This document shows positions 48,636 to 57,507 of a stretch of 57,507 nucleotides of DNA, one piece after another (position 1 is the first letter of the stretch; each line of letters begins with the position of its first letter). The translations under genes and the position numbers were made by a program. Origin of the DNA: Aeropyrum sp. (GTDB lineage: Archaea; Thermoproteota; Thermoprotei_A; Sulfolobales; Acidilobaceae); the NCBI GenBank assembly GCA_015523465.1, contig WAKF01000041.1, positions 1 to 57,507 of the forward strand. Reading direction: 5' to 3'. Under the pieces are notes generated by a model that saw only the letters and a list, made by a program, of their open reading frames with translations, did no database searches and had not been told where the DNA came from.

Positions 48636-49352
48636 GTGGCTGTAGTGTCTGGAGAGAGAAAGCTTGCAGGGAAGCTAGTGCTCCCAGGCGAGCCCGTAGA
48701 CGATGAAGTGCAAGCTGAGAAGCCCTTCGTCGTAGAGGAGGGCGGCGTGAAGAGGGCTACCGTTATAGGTCTTGTTAGGGAGGGTGAGGGTGGCAAGAAG
48801 AGTTTTGTGAGGCTTAAGGGTGTCTACGTACCTAAGCCTGGGGATATCGTTATAGGCCTCATAAGCGGGGTTGGGGTTATGAACTGGTTCGTGGATATAA
48901 ATAGTCCTTACACTGCAGTCCTCAACGTGCAAGACTTCCTTGGGAGGCCGTATAACCCGGCCTACGACGATATGAGCCTCCTACTCAGGATAGGGGATTA
49001 CGTGAAGGCTAAGGTAGTAGCATTCGAGAGGACCAGGAACCCCCTGCTCACAGTCCAAGATAAGGGTCTTGGCAGGATTACTGGGGGTGTAGTGGTTGAG
49101 ATCTCGCCTACTAAGGTGCCAAGGGTTATAGGGAGGAAGAGGAGCATGATATCTATGATCGAGGAGAAAACTGGGTGTAAGTTGTTCGTGGCTGTCAACG
49201 GGAGGGTACATGTTGAGTGTCCTAATAGGGATTTGGAGGTGGTGGCGGTCATGGCCATTAAGTATATTGAGAGGGAGGCGCATACGAGCGGGCTTACGGA
49301 GAGAGTTATGAGGCTCATAGAGGAAGAGAAGAGTATCAGGGAGGTTAGGTAG
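48636..49352 (+). CDS. rrp4: Exosome subunit Rrp4
   Basis: S1/KH protein: [33 protein letters not shown]. Confidence 0.96.
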   Translation: MAVVSGERKLAGKLVLPGEPVDDEVQAEKPFVVEEGGVKRATVIGLVREGEGGKKSFVRLKGVYVPKPGDIVIGLISGVGVMNWFVDINSPYTAVLNVQDFLGRPYNPAYDDMSLLLRIGDYVKAKVVAFERTRNPLLTVQDKGLGRITGGVVVEISPTKVPRVIGRKRSMISMIEEKTGCKLFVAVNGRVHVECPNRDLEVVAVMAIKYIEREAHTSGLTERVMRLIEEEKSIREVR

Positions 49353-49354
49353 GG

Positions 49355-50095
49355 TTGGTGGTTAAACGCCCAGAGGGCCTAGTGCTAGTAAGTCCTGAGG
49401 GCTTAAGACACGACGGAAGAAGGCCCGAGGACCTACGGCCCGTGAAGATGGAGGTAGGCGTTTTCAAGAATGCTGACGGCTCTGCGCTAGTAGAGTATGG
49501 TAAGACCAGAGTAGTTGCAGCGGTCTACGGCCCCCGCGAACCACTGCAGAGGTTCCCCCTGCTACCCGACAAGGCGACCCTAAGGGTTAGGTACCACATG
49601 GCTCCCTTCTCCACCGAAGAGAGGAAGAGCCCCGCGCCGTCTAGGAGGGAGGTTGAGCTTTCCAAGGTTATAAGGGAGGCACTAGAACCTATAGTCTTGA
49701 GCGAGGAGTACCCTAGAACCGTGATAGACATTTTCCTGGAGGTGTTGCAGGCTGATGGGGGTACTAGGACTGCGGCTGTGACTGCAGCTAGCCTAGCATT
49801 GGCTGACGCAGGGGTCCCCATAAGGGCTTTGGTGGGTGGCGTTGCTGTGGGTAAGGTTGATGGAGTGCTCGTGGTCGATATAGACGAGACTGAGGATATG
49901 TATGGGGAGGCTGATATGCCAGTAGCTGCGGCACCCGACATAGGCCTCATAACACTGCTGCAGCTTAACGGGGTCCTGAGCAGGGAGGAGTTTAACAGGG
50001 CTCTGGATATGGCGTTGACCGCTATCACCAGGATAGTGGAGCTTGAGAAGAGGACTTTAAGGTCTGGATACGTGGAGGCTGGAGGTGAAGAGTGA
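49355..50095 (+). CDS. rrp41: Exosome subunit Rrp41
   Basis: [43 protein letters not shown]. Confidence 0.97.
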   Translation: MVVKRPEGLVLVSPEGLRHDGRRPEDLRPVKMEVGVFKNADGSALVEYGKTRVVAAVYGPREPLQRFPLLPDKATLRVRYHMAPFSTEERKSPAPSRREVELSKVIREALEPIVLSEEYPRTVIDIFLEVLQADGGTRTAAVTAASLALADAGVPIRALVGGVAVGKVDGVLVVDIDETEDMYGEADMPVAAAPDIGLITLLQLNGVLSREEFNRALDMALTAITRIVELEKRTLRSGYVEAGGEE

Positions 50096-50936
50096 GTTGA
50101 GCATCTCGCCGTACAAGCCCCCTATAACGCCTCTTATAGTAAAGGAGAGTTACTTAAACATGCTAAGGAAGGGGGTTAGGCCTGATAACAGGGACTTGAA
50201 GACTCCGAGGCTCATAGAGATTAAGACTGGCGTTGTAGAGAAGGCTGAGGGTTCCGCGCTGGTAAAGCTTGGTGACACCCAGGTCATGGCTGGGGTTAAG
50301 ATAGACGTTGGCAGCCCCTTCAAGGACACGCCGGACCAGGGGGTATTGATGGTTCACGCGGAGTTCGTGCCTCTAGCAAGCCCGCTCTTCGAGCCGGGGC
50401 CTCCGGACGAGAATGCCATAGAGCTTGCCAGGGTTGTCGATAGGAGCCTGAGGGAGGTTAATGCTGTAGACCTACAATCCCTCGTCATTAGGAGGGGGGA
50501 GAAGGTGTGGACCGTCTGGGTAGATCTATACGTACTAGACCATAACGGGAACCTTTATGATGCTAGCATGCTAGCGGCTATGGCGGCTCTCCTAGACTCC
50601 AGGCTTCCCGACTACGAGGAGCTGGAGACGGGTGAGATCGTGGTTAAGAAGGGTGTTAAGGGCGACCCACTCAAGATTAACACTAGGGTTGTCACGGTTA
50701 CCGTGGCTAAGATAGGCGACTACCTTGTAGTGGATCCAAGCCTCGAGGAGGAGGCTATCTCCGACGTGAGGCTCGTCATAGCCTTTGACGAGAAGGGGAG
50801 GATCGTTGGGATGCAGAAGACGGGGGCGGGGGGCCTGAGCTTTGACGAGGTTGATAGGGCTGTGGAGGTTGCTAGGGAGGCCTCGGTAGTCTACTTTAAG
50901 GCCCTTGAAGAGTCCCTAGGCAGGGCTGGGGGTTGA
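50085..50936 (+). CDS. rrp42: Exosome subunit Rrp42
   Basis: [45 protein letters not shown]. Confidence 0.97.
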   Translation: MKSELSISPYKPPITPLIVKESYLNMLRKGVRPDNRDLKTPRLIEIKTGVVEKAEGSALVKLGDTQVMAGVKIDVGSPFKDTPDQGVLMVHAEFVPLASPLFEPGPPDENAIELARVVDRSLREVNAVDLQSLVIRRGEKVWTVWVDLYVLDHNGNLYDASMLAAMAALLDSRLPDYEELETGEIVVKKGVKGDPLKINTRVVTVTVAKIGDYLVVDPSLEEEAISDVRLVIAFDEKGRIVGMQKTGAGGLSFDEVDRAVEVAREASVVYFKALEESLGRAGG

Positions 50937-50942
50937 AGGGGT

Positions 50943-51203
50943 ATGGGTAGGACTAGGGTTGTAGGACCTGCGGGTAGGTACGGGCCTAGGTATGGTGTCA
51001 GCGTTAGGAAGAGGGTTCGTGACGTTCTTTTGAAGCGCTATGCACCACACGAGTGCCCCTTCTGTGGCAGTAGGGGTAGTGTGTATAGGGTCTCGGTGGG
51101 GATATGGTCTTGCAGGAAGTGCGGGAATAAGTGGGCTGGCGCAGCCTACACGCCTAGGAGCGGCTTAGCGCCGTACTTTAAGAAGTACGTGGTGAAGGGT
51201 TAG
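50943..51203 (+). CDS. rpl37ae: Ribosomal protein L37Ae
   Basis: CPFCGSRGSVYRVSVGIWSCRKCGNKWAGAAYTP. Confidence 0.95.
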   Translation: MGRTRVVGPAGRYGPRYGVSVRKRVRDVLLKRYAPHECPFCGSRGSVYRVSVGIWSCRKCGNKWAGAAYTPRSGLAPYFKKYVVKG

Positions 51204-51204
51204 G

Positions 51205-51786
51205 GTGGCTAGGGAGGACGGCGGGGGCTACAGGGTCCTGGTGACTACTAGTAGGCGCCCCAGCCCCCGCATTAGGAGTTTCGTAAAGGACCTGGTTGCA
51301 GTTGTGCCCGGAGCCTTCAGGTTCACTAGAGGCCACTATAGCATGGAGGAGCTTGCTAGAGAGGCTTACTTGAAGGGTGCTGATAGGATAGTGGTGGTTG
51401 GGGAGAGAAGGGGTAACCCGGGGATCATAAGAGCATATGCATTTAAACCCGAGGACCTACGCCCCCACAACATTGTAACCTTCATAGTTAAGGGGGTCAC
51501 GCTATCGAGGGAAGCCCACACACCCCCGCCACCTAGAGGGGCTGTGAGGGAGCTAGTAGCAAACCCCCTGACGGGTGGCGTGGCGGAGGAGTTCGCAGAC
51601 GCTATGGTAACAGCTTTCCACGCCAGGCTGAAACCCAAGGTTACCAAGGGTTTTGTGGAAGCTAGGATCAAGGGGCTAGACCCGAGAACAGTGCTGGTAG
51701 AGTTCTACCTCGATGGGGAGAAGAGGGTAGGACCTAGGATCAAGCTCGGAAAACCTAGGAAAATGTTAAAGAGTCCATCACAGTGA
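51205..51786 (+). CDS. Brix-domain (Imp4-like) rRNA biogenesis protein
   Basis: VLVTTSRRPSPRIRSFVKDLVAVVPGAFRFTRGHYSMEELAREAYLKGADRIVVVGERRGNPGI. Confidence 0.9.
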   Translation: MAREDGGGYRVLVTTSRRPSPRIRSFVKDLVAVVPGAFRFTRGHYSMEELAREAYLKGADRIVVVGERRGNPGIIRAYAFKPEDLRPHNIVTFIVKGVTLSREAHTPPPPRGAVRELVANPLTGGVAEEFADAMVTAFHARLKPKVTKGFVEARIKGLDPRTVLVEFYLDGEKRVGPRIKLGKPRKMLKSPSQ

Positions 51787-51916
51787 GGCTAACTGTAGTA
51801 AATTAACTGTTTTTATGAAGAGTTCATGGCGTATTCTTAATACACGATATTGGTAGTAAGTGAAATAGCATTACATCTAATTAATTAAGAGTTAAGAGAG
51901 TAGGGGGTGGCGCGTC

Positions 51917-54900
51917 ATGCGCCATCCTCTAAGGCTCTACGTGGTTGTTGCTGTGATGCTATTAGTCATATCAGCCTCCTCATTACCATACCTTACATCC
52001 AGCCTCCAAACTGTTAGAGGTCTTAAGAATAGCACAGACGAGAGAGATGCTAATAACGTTTTAGTAACTACGGTTAGCGGGTTTAGTTATGCTGATGGCT
52101 ATTTCGTGAAGGTTGAAAGGAACCCCCCAGGGACTATTTGTAGTTTACAGCCGGTACACTTGTATATTGTAGGTGCGAACTCGGCTAATATACAAGTAGA
52201 TTACAGGATTACAGTGGAAACTAATCCTCCAATACCAGGCTTTGAGTCCCCTAGGGTATTAGAAGGTAGTACTTCCTATAGTGCGGCTAAACTAGCAATG
52301 AGTGGAGACATACTAGTTTCTTCTATGCCGGGGCTACCGTCTCTAGATGTAACCTTCACTTGGACATCCCCTATAGGAGAGAAGGTTAATGTTACTCTCA
52401 TAATAAGGTCGCAAGCTACTATTAATGTGTCTGTCGGAGCTGAGATTGTCTATAACGAAACCATAGCATTTGATACTTGTAACGTAGACTTAACAGGCAT
52501 CCCCTTCGCTCTAGCCTTCTCCTTAGACTCTATCACATCGGGAGCGATTACAGAGAACTTAGGCTTATCAACGCCAGGATGGGTGGCTTACGAAGGAGAT
52601 AGTGTTGCCATCTGGGTTTTAGCCCTCGACGATAATGGTCTTGAAGACGTGGTGGTAGAGTATAGTGTGAACGGTGGCGACGCTTCAACTGTTAAGGTGG
52701 AACCAGACCCTATAACCAAGGCTATAAGAGAGATAGTGGATGGTGTTAACGTCTTCTTAGAGAATCTTGAAGGTGAGTTAAGGCAGATAGACCCCTCAGT
52801 AAACTTGCCTAGGGTCTTCCTACCTATCTTTACAGGAGTCGTAGAGATACCACCCGTATCCTCAGGGAGCTACGTTCTCTTTAAGGCAAGAGCTAGAGAC
52901 GTAGACGGCAATACGAGCCTCTCTCCCGAAGGAATTTATTATACTACAATTAAAGGAGGTGTCAAGGTGCTCATAGTAGATCCAAGTCTTAGGCTGTGGC
53001 TCCTCAGGCATAATCTAGAGCTATTCTCTAACTCTTTAAAGGCTTCAGAAGCTATAGGTATGCCTAGCGAAGTTAGAGCTATTCTCGTTGACTTGAAAGG
53101 CCTTGCAAACAGGCTGAGCGAGCTAGCTTTACCCCCGTTCCGTAACTGGCAAGCGATCTCTGGGAGATACGAGATAATGATAGCTATGCCAGAGTCTGAC
53201 TTCAGCTCACTACTAGCCTCAGGGAGCTTCGAGCCAGAGGCTATCATATTGAGCAACCTCTTCCTCGGGGTAGAGGATGTTAACTATCTAGACTGGGATT
53301 TGAGGTATAGTGAAAACCTCGATGATATAATAGGGTATGTGAAGGAGAGGCATGCAGGAATCATAGTCACCCACGGAAGCCTCTCAGACTGGGTTATATG
53401 GACTTCCTGCGACGAGGACAATAGATATCGTGTAGCGCCTAGAGGGCATACTGCTACTAGCGTCTGGGACCTAGACATGATAAACGAAAGGACCCTGGCA
53501 GCGGTGCTGGGGTTACCTGAAATAACGCTGTGGGAGATTATGAGAGATTATGTAGCGGAGGGTCTTTGCTCTGCAAGCTATCCAGAGGCTCAGGCTGCGG
53601 GTCGAGTGATTGGTTCAATACCGTTAGTACTCCCTTACATCCCCTTCAGCGGCAGGTTACAGGCTACTGAGGCTGCGGAGGAGCTGGGCTTCCAGATCCC
53701 TCAGACCATCGAGGTTAAGGTGCCGGGGGCCTTCGAAGATGTTGGTTTTGACGCGTACACTTCAATAGGGTGGCAGCTAGCGCTTCCAAGACTCATAGCT
53801 GGAGAGGCTTTCAAGAAGCTTCCAGAGGCTTGGGATACAGCCTCTCAATTTTACTCTCGGCTAGCCACATTTCTAGCTCAGAACCTAAGTGAGGCTGGCG
53901 TCAGCCAGCAGCTACTAGAAGACACTTTAAGATCAGCTTTTGAAGGAGATATAGCGTTCATGAGAAACCTGCTAACCTCATCCACCATAGAGGGCTCAAG
54001 CTTCTACATGAGCTTCACGCTGGAGGGCTTGGGAGTGGTGGACTTAGAATTTACAGTCCCTAAAGTAGTGTTCAAAAAGTTCCTTCCAAGGCTCCCTGTG
54101 GAGCTTGTAGCAATCAGCGACGACTACCTTGCCGCCATAATAGTCCATGACAAGTATTGGGATCCCTGGGGGTATAGGGCTGTGTACTTCACCTTCGAAC
54201 CTGAAGCTACCGACCCGTCTACCGCCGAGGCATTGCTATCATCAGCCATAGAGTGGGCCCTACAGTGGAAATTTGAAGATATAGTTGAAATGTTAGGCGA
54301 TATCATAGCTCCTAAAGGGGTTGCAGAGGAGTTCAAGAATAAGCTAGTCAGTGTGGAGGGCTATCTAGACGTTGAAGAGTCTACGGTCCTTAACGAAGAA
54401 GGCTTCAACAGGATAGAGCTTAGGGCTCCTAAGGATGCTAAGTTGAACTTGATAATAGCGCATCCTACCACAGAGAGCTTGGACATAGAACTAATTGACG
54501 GTCCTGGGGAAATAGTTAACGTTGAGACTTCCAATAACGTCACCCTGGTTGAGGTGAGGGTTGTTGATGGAAGCGGTAGTATTGTTATAGGGCTGCAAGC
54601 CTCCTCAGATTCAAGCATAAATCCCGTTTATGTAGAGGGCTATACCCGCATTCCGCCTGAGACGGTTACGGTCACGGAGACCACAACAACTACAACGACT
54701 ACAACTGTAACTGAGACTACCACTGAGACTGTAACAACAGTCTCGACTACAACTACTACAGAAACCTTGGTTACTACGACTACCACCACTACAACATATA
54801 CTGTGACAAGTGTAGAGACGACTACTGAAACGGTCACGGAGAGTATCACGATTACAGAGACTATCCCGGGTACCACGACAACAGTCACGGTATCTACTAC

Positions 54901-55213
54901 TGTGACAAAACCCGTAGTAGAGACTAGGACTACAACTGCAACTGTGACTGTTACCGAGAGAGCCGTTGAGACTATAGCTTTCACCGAGACGGCCTTCGTG
55001 ACAGTAACGGAGACTCAGCCCTACACGAGGACAATATTCATAACAGTAACGCCCGATGAAAGGGTGGAGGCTACCATCGTCACCTCTGTAGAGACTCTTA
55101 CGGAGACCGTGACTGTTAGTGAAGGCGTGAGCCTCAGCGGACTTGGGGTGGCGGTGGTTCTAGCTTTAATTATAGGCCTGGTGGGAGGCTACATTTTGAG
55201 GAGACCTGGATAG
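51917..55213 (+). CDS. Large secreted surface protein with Thr-rich stalk and C-terminal TM anchor
   Basis: N-terminal LYVVVAVMLLVISASSLPYL signal segment; TVTETTTTT... stalk; C-terminal VAVVLALIIGLVGGYILRRPG. Confidence 0.8.
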   Translation: MRHPLRLYVVVAVMLLVISASSLPYLTSSLQTVRGLKNSTDERDANNVLVTTVSGFSYADGYFVKVERNPPGTICSLQPVHLYIVGANSANIQVDYRITVETNPPIPGFESPRVLEGSTSYSAAKLAMSGDILVSSMPGLPSLDVTFTWTSPIGEKVNVTLIIRSQATINVSVGAEIVYNETIAFDTCNVDLTGIPFALAFSLDSITSGAITENLGLSTPGWVAYEGDSVAIWVLALDDNGLEDVVVEYSVNGGDASTVKVEPDPITKAIREIVDGVNVFLENLEGELRQIDPSVNLPRVFLPIFTGVVEIPPVSSGSYVLFKARARDVDGNTSLSPEGIYYTTIKGGVKVLIVDPSLRLWLLRHNLELFSNSLKASEAIGMPSEVRAILVDLKGLANRLSELALPPFRNWQAISGRYEIMIAMPESDFSSLLASGSFEPEAIILSNLFLGVEDVNYLDWDLRYSENLDDIIGYVKERHAGIIVTHGSLSDWVIWTSCDEDNRYRVAPRGHTATSVWDLDMINERTLAAVLGLPEITLWEIMRDYVAEGLCSASYPEAQAAGRVIGSIPLVLPYIPFSGRLQATEAAEELGFQIPQTIEVKVPGAFEDVGFDAYTSIGWQLALPRLIAGEAFKKLPEAWDTASQFYSRLATFLAQNLSEAGVSQQLLEDTLRSAFEGDIAFMRNLLTSSTIEGSSFYMSFTLEGLGVVDLEFTVPKVVFKKFLPRLPVELVAISDDYLAAIIVHDKYWDPWGYRAVYFTFEPEATDPSTAEALLSSAIEWALQWKFEDIVEMLGDIIAPKGVAEEFKNKLVSVEGYLDVEESTVLNEEGFNRIELRAPKDAKLNLIIAHPTTESLDIELIDGPGEIVNVETSNNVTLVEVRVVDGSGSIVIGLQASSDSSINPVYVEGYTRIPPETVTVTETTTTTTTTTVTETTTETVTTVSTTTTTETLVTTTTTTTTYTVTSVETTTETVTESITITETIPGTTTTVTVSTTVTKPVVETRTTTATVTVTERAVETIAFTETAFVTVTETQPYTRTIFITVTPDERVEATIVTSVETLTETVTVSEGVSLSGLGVAVVLALIIGLVGGYILRRPG
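54660..55110 (+). repeat. Low-complexity ACN/GTN/GAG repeats coding the Thr/Val/Glu stalk
   Basis: Repeated TVTET/TTTTT units in the 51917 CDS. Confidence 0.85.
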
Positions 55214-55246
55214 AACCTAGCCTGGGAGGCCTGGGGGGTCTGGCTA

Positions 55247-55504
55247 ATGTATGCTTCTATTGTGGATCTGTGCTTGGGAGCTTACTCTGAAGCTGTAGGA
55301 TCGGCCCTCCAGGTTGAGGCTAAGCAGAAGGGGCCTTCGCGTGGGCGTGTAAAGGTTGAGCTTAGGGAGGAGTGTGTGGATATCACCCTAGAGTCTGATA
55401 GCCCTACGGGGCTGATTGCCCTTCTAAACTCTTACTTGCTGCTAGCTCATGCAGCCTACTCGGCTCTCAGGTCTGTTGAGCCTTTTCAGAGCGGTTCCGG
55501 GTAG
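55247..55504 (+). CDS. Pcc1-like KEOPS subunit (copy 2; Pcc1/Pcc2 pair)
   Basis: GRVKVELREECVDITLESDSPTGLIALLNSYLLLAHAAYSAL; upstream of pfdB. Confidence 0.65.
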   Translation: MYASIVDLCLGAYSEAVGSALQVEAKQKGPSRGRVKVELREECVDITLESDSPTGLIALLNSYLLLAHAAYSALRSVEPFQSGSG

Positions 55505-55579
55505 CTGTGGGGCTTGGGTTTAAATCCCTCCACTAGGCACTCTCCCTTGATTGGTGCGGTTGGGATTAGGTGTTAGGGG

Positions 55580-55957
55580 ATGGTTGAGAGGCTTCCACCT
55601 GAGGTTGAGGCTAAGTACACGAAGTACCTTAAGATCCGTGAGACCCTGGAGACTGTGGTTAGGGAGAGGAGCGTCGTGGAGGCTAGCCTCGCAGAGGTCG
55701 AGAGCGTTTTGAAAGCGCTAGAGGCACTGCCGGACGACGTCGAGATCTACAAGGCTATGGGTTTCGTCATGGTTAAGTCTGATAAGGAGTCGATCAAAAA
55801 GGAGCTTGAGAATAGGAAGGAGGACCTGGAGATCAAGCTGAAGGTCCTTAGGGAGCAGGAAAAAGCGTTAAGAAGCGAGCTAGAGAGGCTTGAGGGCGAG
55901 ATTAGGAGGCTGCTTGGAGGGGCTGGAGCTGGTGGAGGGGCGAGAGGAGGAGCTTGA
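55580..55957 (+). CDS. pfdB: Prefoldin subunit beta
   Basis: [56 protein letters not shown]. Confidence 0.93.
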   Translation: MVERLPPEVEAKYTKYLKIRETLETVVRERSVVEASLAEVESVLKALEALPDDVEIYKAMGFVMVKSDKESIKKELENRKEDLEIKLKVLREQEKALRSELERLEGEIRRLLGGAGAGGGARGGA

Positions 55958-56249
55958 GGAGGCTGTGCTAGAGCTTGAGGAGAGGGTTAGGGGTATACTA
56001 GTAAAGGCCCTAGGGCATACGGCCTCCCAGATAGACGTGGTAGTGAGCCTCTCCCACGAGGCCGGGAGGCCTGTGAGGCTTGAGGTGGAGGTTAGGGCGT
56101 ATCGCAGGGGGGTCGAGGGTCTCGACGCCTTGGTGGAGGCTGCTATACATGAGGCGGTGAGGGAGTTTGAGCGTAGACTTGGCCTCAACAGCGTCAAGGC
56201 TCGCAGACATGCTAAGGAGAGCCGGAGAGACGGCCATAATAACGCATAG
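55890..56249 (+). CDS. DUF3194-family protein
   Basis: Position after pfd[40 protein letters not shown]; start codon uncertain. Confidence 0.65.
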   Translation: MRARLGGCLEGLELVEGREEELEEAVLELEERVRGILVKALGHTASQIDVVVSLSHEAGRPVRLEVEVRAYRRGVEGLDALVEAAIHEAVREFERRLGLNSVKARRHAKESRRDGHNNA

Positions 56250-57225
56250 GAACGCGGACCTAGACGCCATAGCCTCGGCTATGATAGTGGCTAGGATAGC
56301 CGAGAGTCTGGGGGTAGAAACGTGCCTTGAGGTGCCTGAAGGCCCGGGGAAGCAGGCTAAAGACGCATTATCCGAGCTATCCCTAACCCCCCCGGGGCCA
56401 TGCGAGAGTAGGACCTACAGGCTCGCCATAGCGGTAGACGCCACAAACTCGCCCCAGCTAGGCGGCGCCCTGAAACTCTATCTCACCGCCGGGGCTCGGG
56501 TTGTCGTAGATCACCACGAGCCCGGGAGCCTGGCTGAGGCGTCAGACTTGGCTATAGTAGACCCCGATGCAGCGTCTACAACCGAGGTCGCGGTACTCCT
56601 ATCTCATGCCCTGGGGGTGAGGTTGACTGGGGGGCTAGCTAGCCTAGCACTTTTAGGCATAGTATCTGATAGTAGGAAGTTCTCGATAGTAGGGCCCTAC
56701 ACCTTCAAGGCCGCGCAGATGCTCGTGGAGATGGGAGGAGATTACGGGAGGGTAATGGAGTTCTTTAGGAGGAGCGGGCAGCAGGCGCAGGAAGATCTCT
56801 CACTAAGGATAGCCAAGCTCAAAGCCTTCTCGAGGCTGAAGCTAGGTAGGGCGTGCCACGACATACTCGTTGTGGCAACCCATATAGGAAGCCACGAGTC
56901 AGCCGTAGCACGGAGCCTAATATCAGAGGGGGCCGACGTGGCTGTAGTGGTTGTCGAGAGAAGGGAGGGGTTTAGAGTCTCAATTAGGGTGTCCCAGAGA
57001 GCTCTAGCTTCAGGGATCCAAGCAAGCAAGCTAGCAGCATTCATAGCGGAGAAGTTCGGAGGCGAGGGTGGAGGCCATGAAATGGCAGGGATGGCACATC
57101 TACCCCACAGCGCGGCACAGGGGCCGGAGGACCTAGTAGACGAACTCGCAGAAAGACTCCCAGGGAAGGTGGGGAGAATATGCGTTGAATACAGAGCCTC
57201 CCTCCAAGAAAAGGAAAGGAGCTGA
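56209..57225 (+). CDS. DHH/DHHA1 phosphoesterase (RecJ/NrnA-like)
   Basis: [50 protein letters not shown] 56209 preferred over 56167. Confidence 0.92.
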   Translation: MLRRAGETAIITHRNADLDAIASAMIVARIAESLGVETCLEVPEGPGKQAKDALSELSLTPPGPCESRTYRLAIAVDATNSPQLGGALKLYLTAGARVVVDHHEPGSLAEASDLAIVDPDAASTTEVAVLLSHALGVRLTGGLASLALLGIVSDSRKFSIVGPYTFKAAQMLVEMGGDYGRVMEFFRRSGQQAQEDLSLRIAKLKAFSRLKLGRACHDILVVATHIGSHESAVARSLISEGADVAVVVVERREGFRVSIRVSQRALASGIQASKLAAFIAEKFGGEGGGHEMAGMAHLPHSAAQGPEDLVDELAERLPGKVGRICVEYRASLQEKERS

Positions 57226-57481
57226 GAGGACGCTCAAAAGACCTAAATCACACGGCTTACATGCTATGCAAGGCTAGAGTCACTCAAGGACTCCCAGGGT
57301 ACCCTTCGCTCACTGACTACCACTTCTTCAGCTCTACTGGTGCTCATCCTTGTTAACCGGGGGGTTAAGGAGGGTGGAGGGTAGGACCTTCCTCGGGGTC
57401 CACTTCTTTGAGGGTTTCATGCGGCTTGCACCGTTAGAAACCTAGCGTACTACCATACCGCTTTAGGGTTGGGTGGGCGGT

Positions 57482-57507
57482 TTGGAGGCTAAGGGTAAGC
57501 CTAGGAT
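57482..57507 (+). CDS. Possible N-terminus of next CDS, truncated by window end
   Basis: TTG start after GGGTGGGCGG; MEAKGKPR... Confidence 0.25.

Noticed and set aside
54640-54984. 114-aa minus ORF rich in Val (VVVVVVVVVSVTVTV)
   Set aside because: Antisense shadow of the Thr-rich (ACN) stalk repeat of the 51917 gene.
54660-55110. Tandem DNA repeat/mobile element
   Set aside because: It is a degenerate in-frame low-complexity coding stalk without conserved repeat borders.
55510-55535. tRNA T-arm-like GGGTTTAAATCCC
   Set aside because: No matching D-arm, anticodon arm or acceptor; better read as a TATA-containing promoter for prefoldin beta.

Overview
The window is a gene-dense stretch of a hyperthermophilic crenarchaeal chromosome. 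The lineage (Thermoproteota, probably Desulfurococcales/Pyrodictiaceae-like) is inferred from protein style, AGG/ATA-rich codon usage, GTG/TTG starts, GGTG Shine-Dalgarno motifs and TATA promoters. Most of it is information-processing core: ArgRS, IleRS, MetRS; FtsY-prefoldin alpha-L18Ae(LX)-aIF6-L31e-L39e; PDCD5-S19e-YhbY-Rpp21; DNA ligase; ABCE1; S24e-S27ae-Kae1-Bud32-ITPase; S15-Cdc45/RecJ-like-Pcc1-like-S3Ae; L15e; Rpp30-proteasome alpha-SBDS-Rrp4-Rrp41-Rrp42-L37Ae-Brix; and a second Pcc1-like protein with prefoldin beta, DUF3194 and a DHH protein. I saw no rRNA, CRISPR array, IS element or convincing tRNA. The accessory parts that deserve attention are: (i) a lower-GC cassette at 34.1-36.7 kb with a type I signal peptidase, a repeat-containing membrane-anchored surface protein and a small secreted beta-rich protein, resembling a SipW/TasA-type extracellular filament module; (ii) a two-gene membrane operon at 20.2-22.3 kb encoding a His-rich polytopic protein with a heme-copper-oxidase-like GHWH helix, behind a 17-bp promoter palindrome; (iii) an 1098-aa Thr-stalk surface protein inserted in the exosome/prefoldin cluster; (iv) candidate C/D-box or structured RNAs at 43.6 kb and 16.4 kb; (v) an unannotated leaderless smORF at 36.87 kb; (vi) several inverted or direct repeats exactly in core promoters. 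All calls come from reading the sequence; no searches or structure predictions were run.
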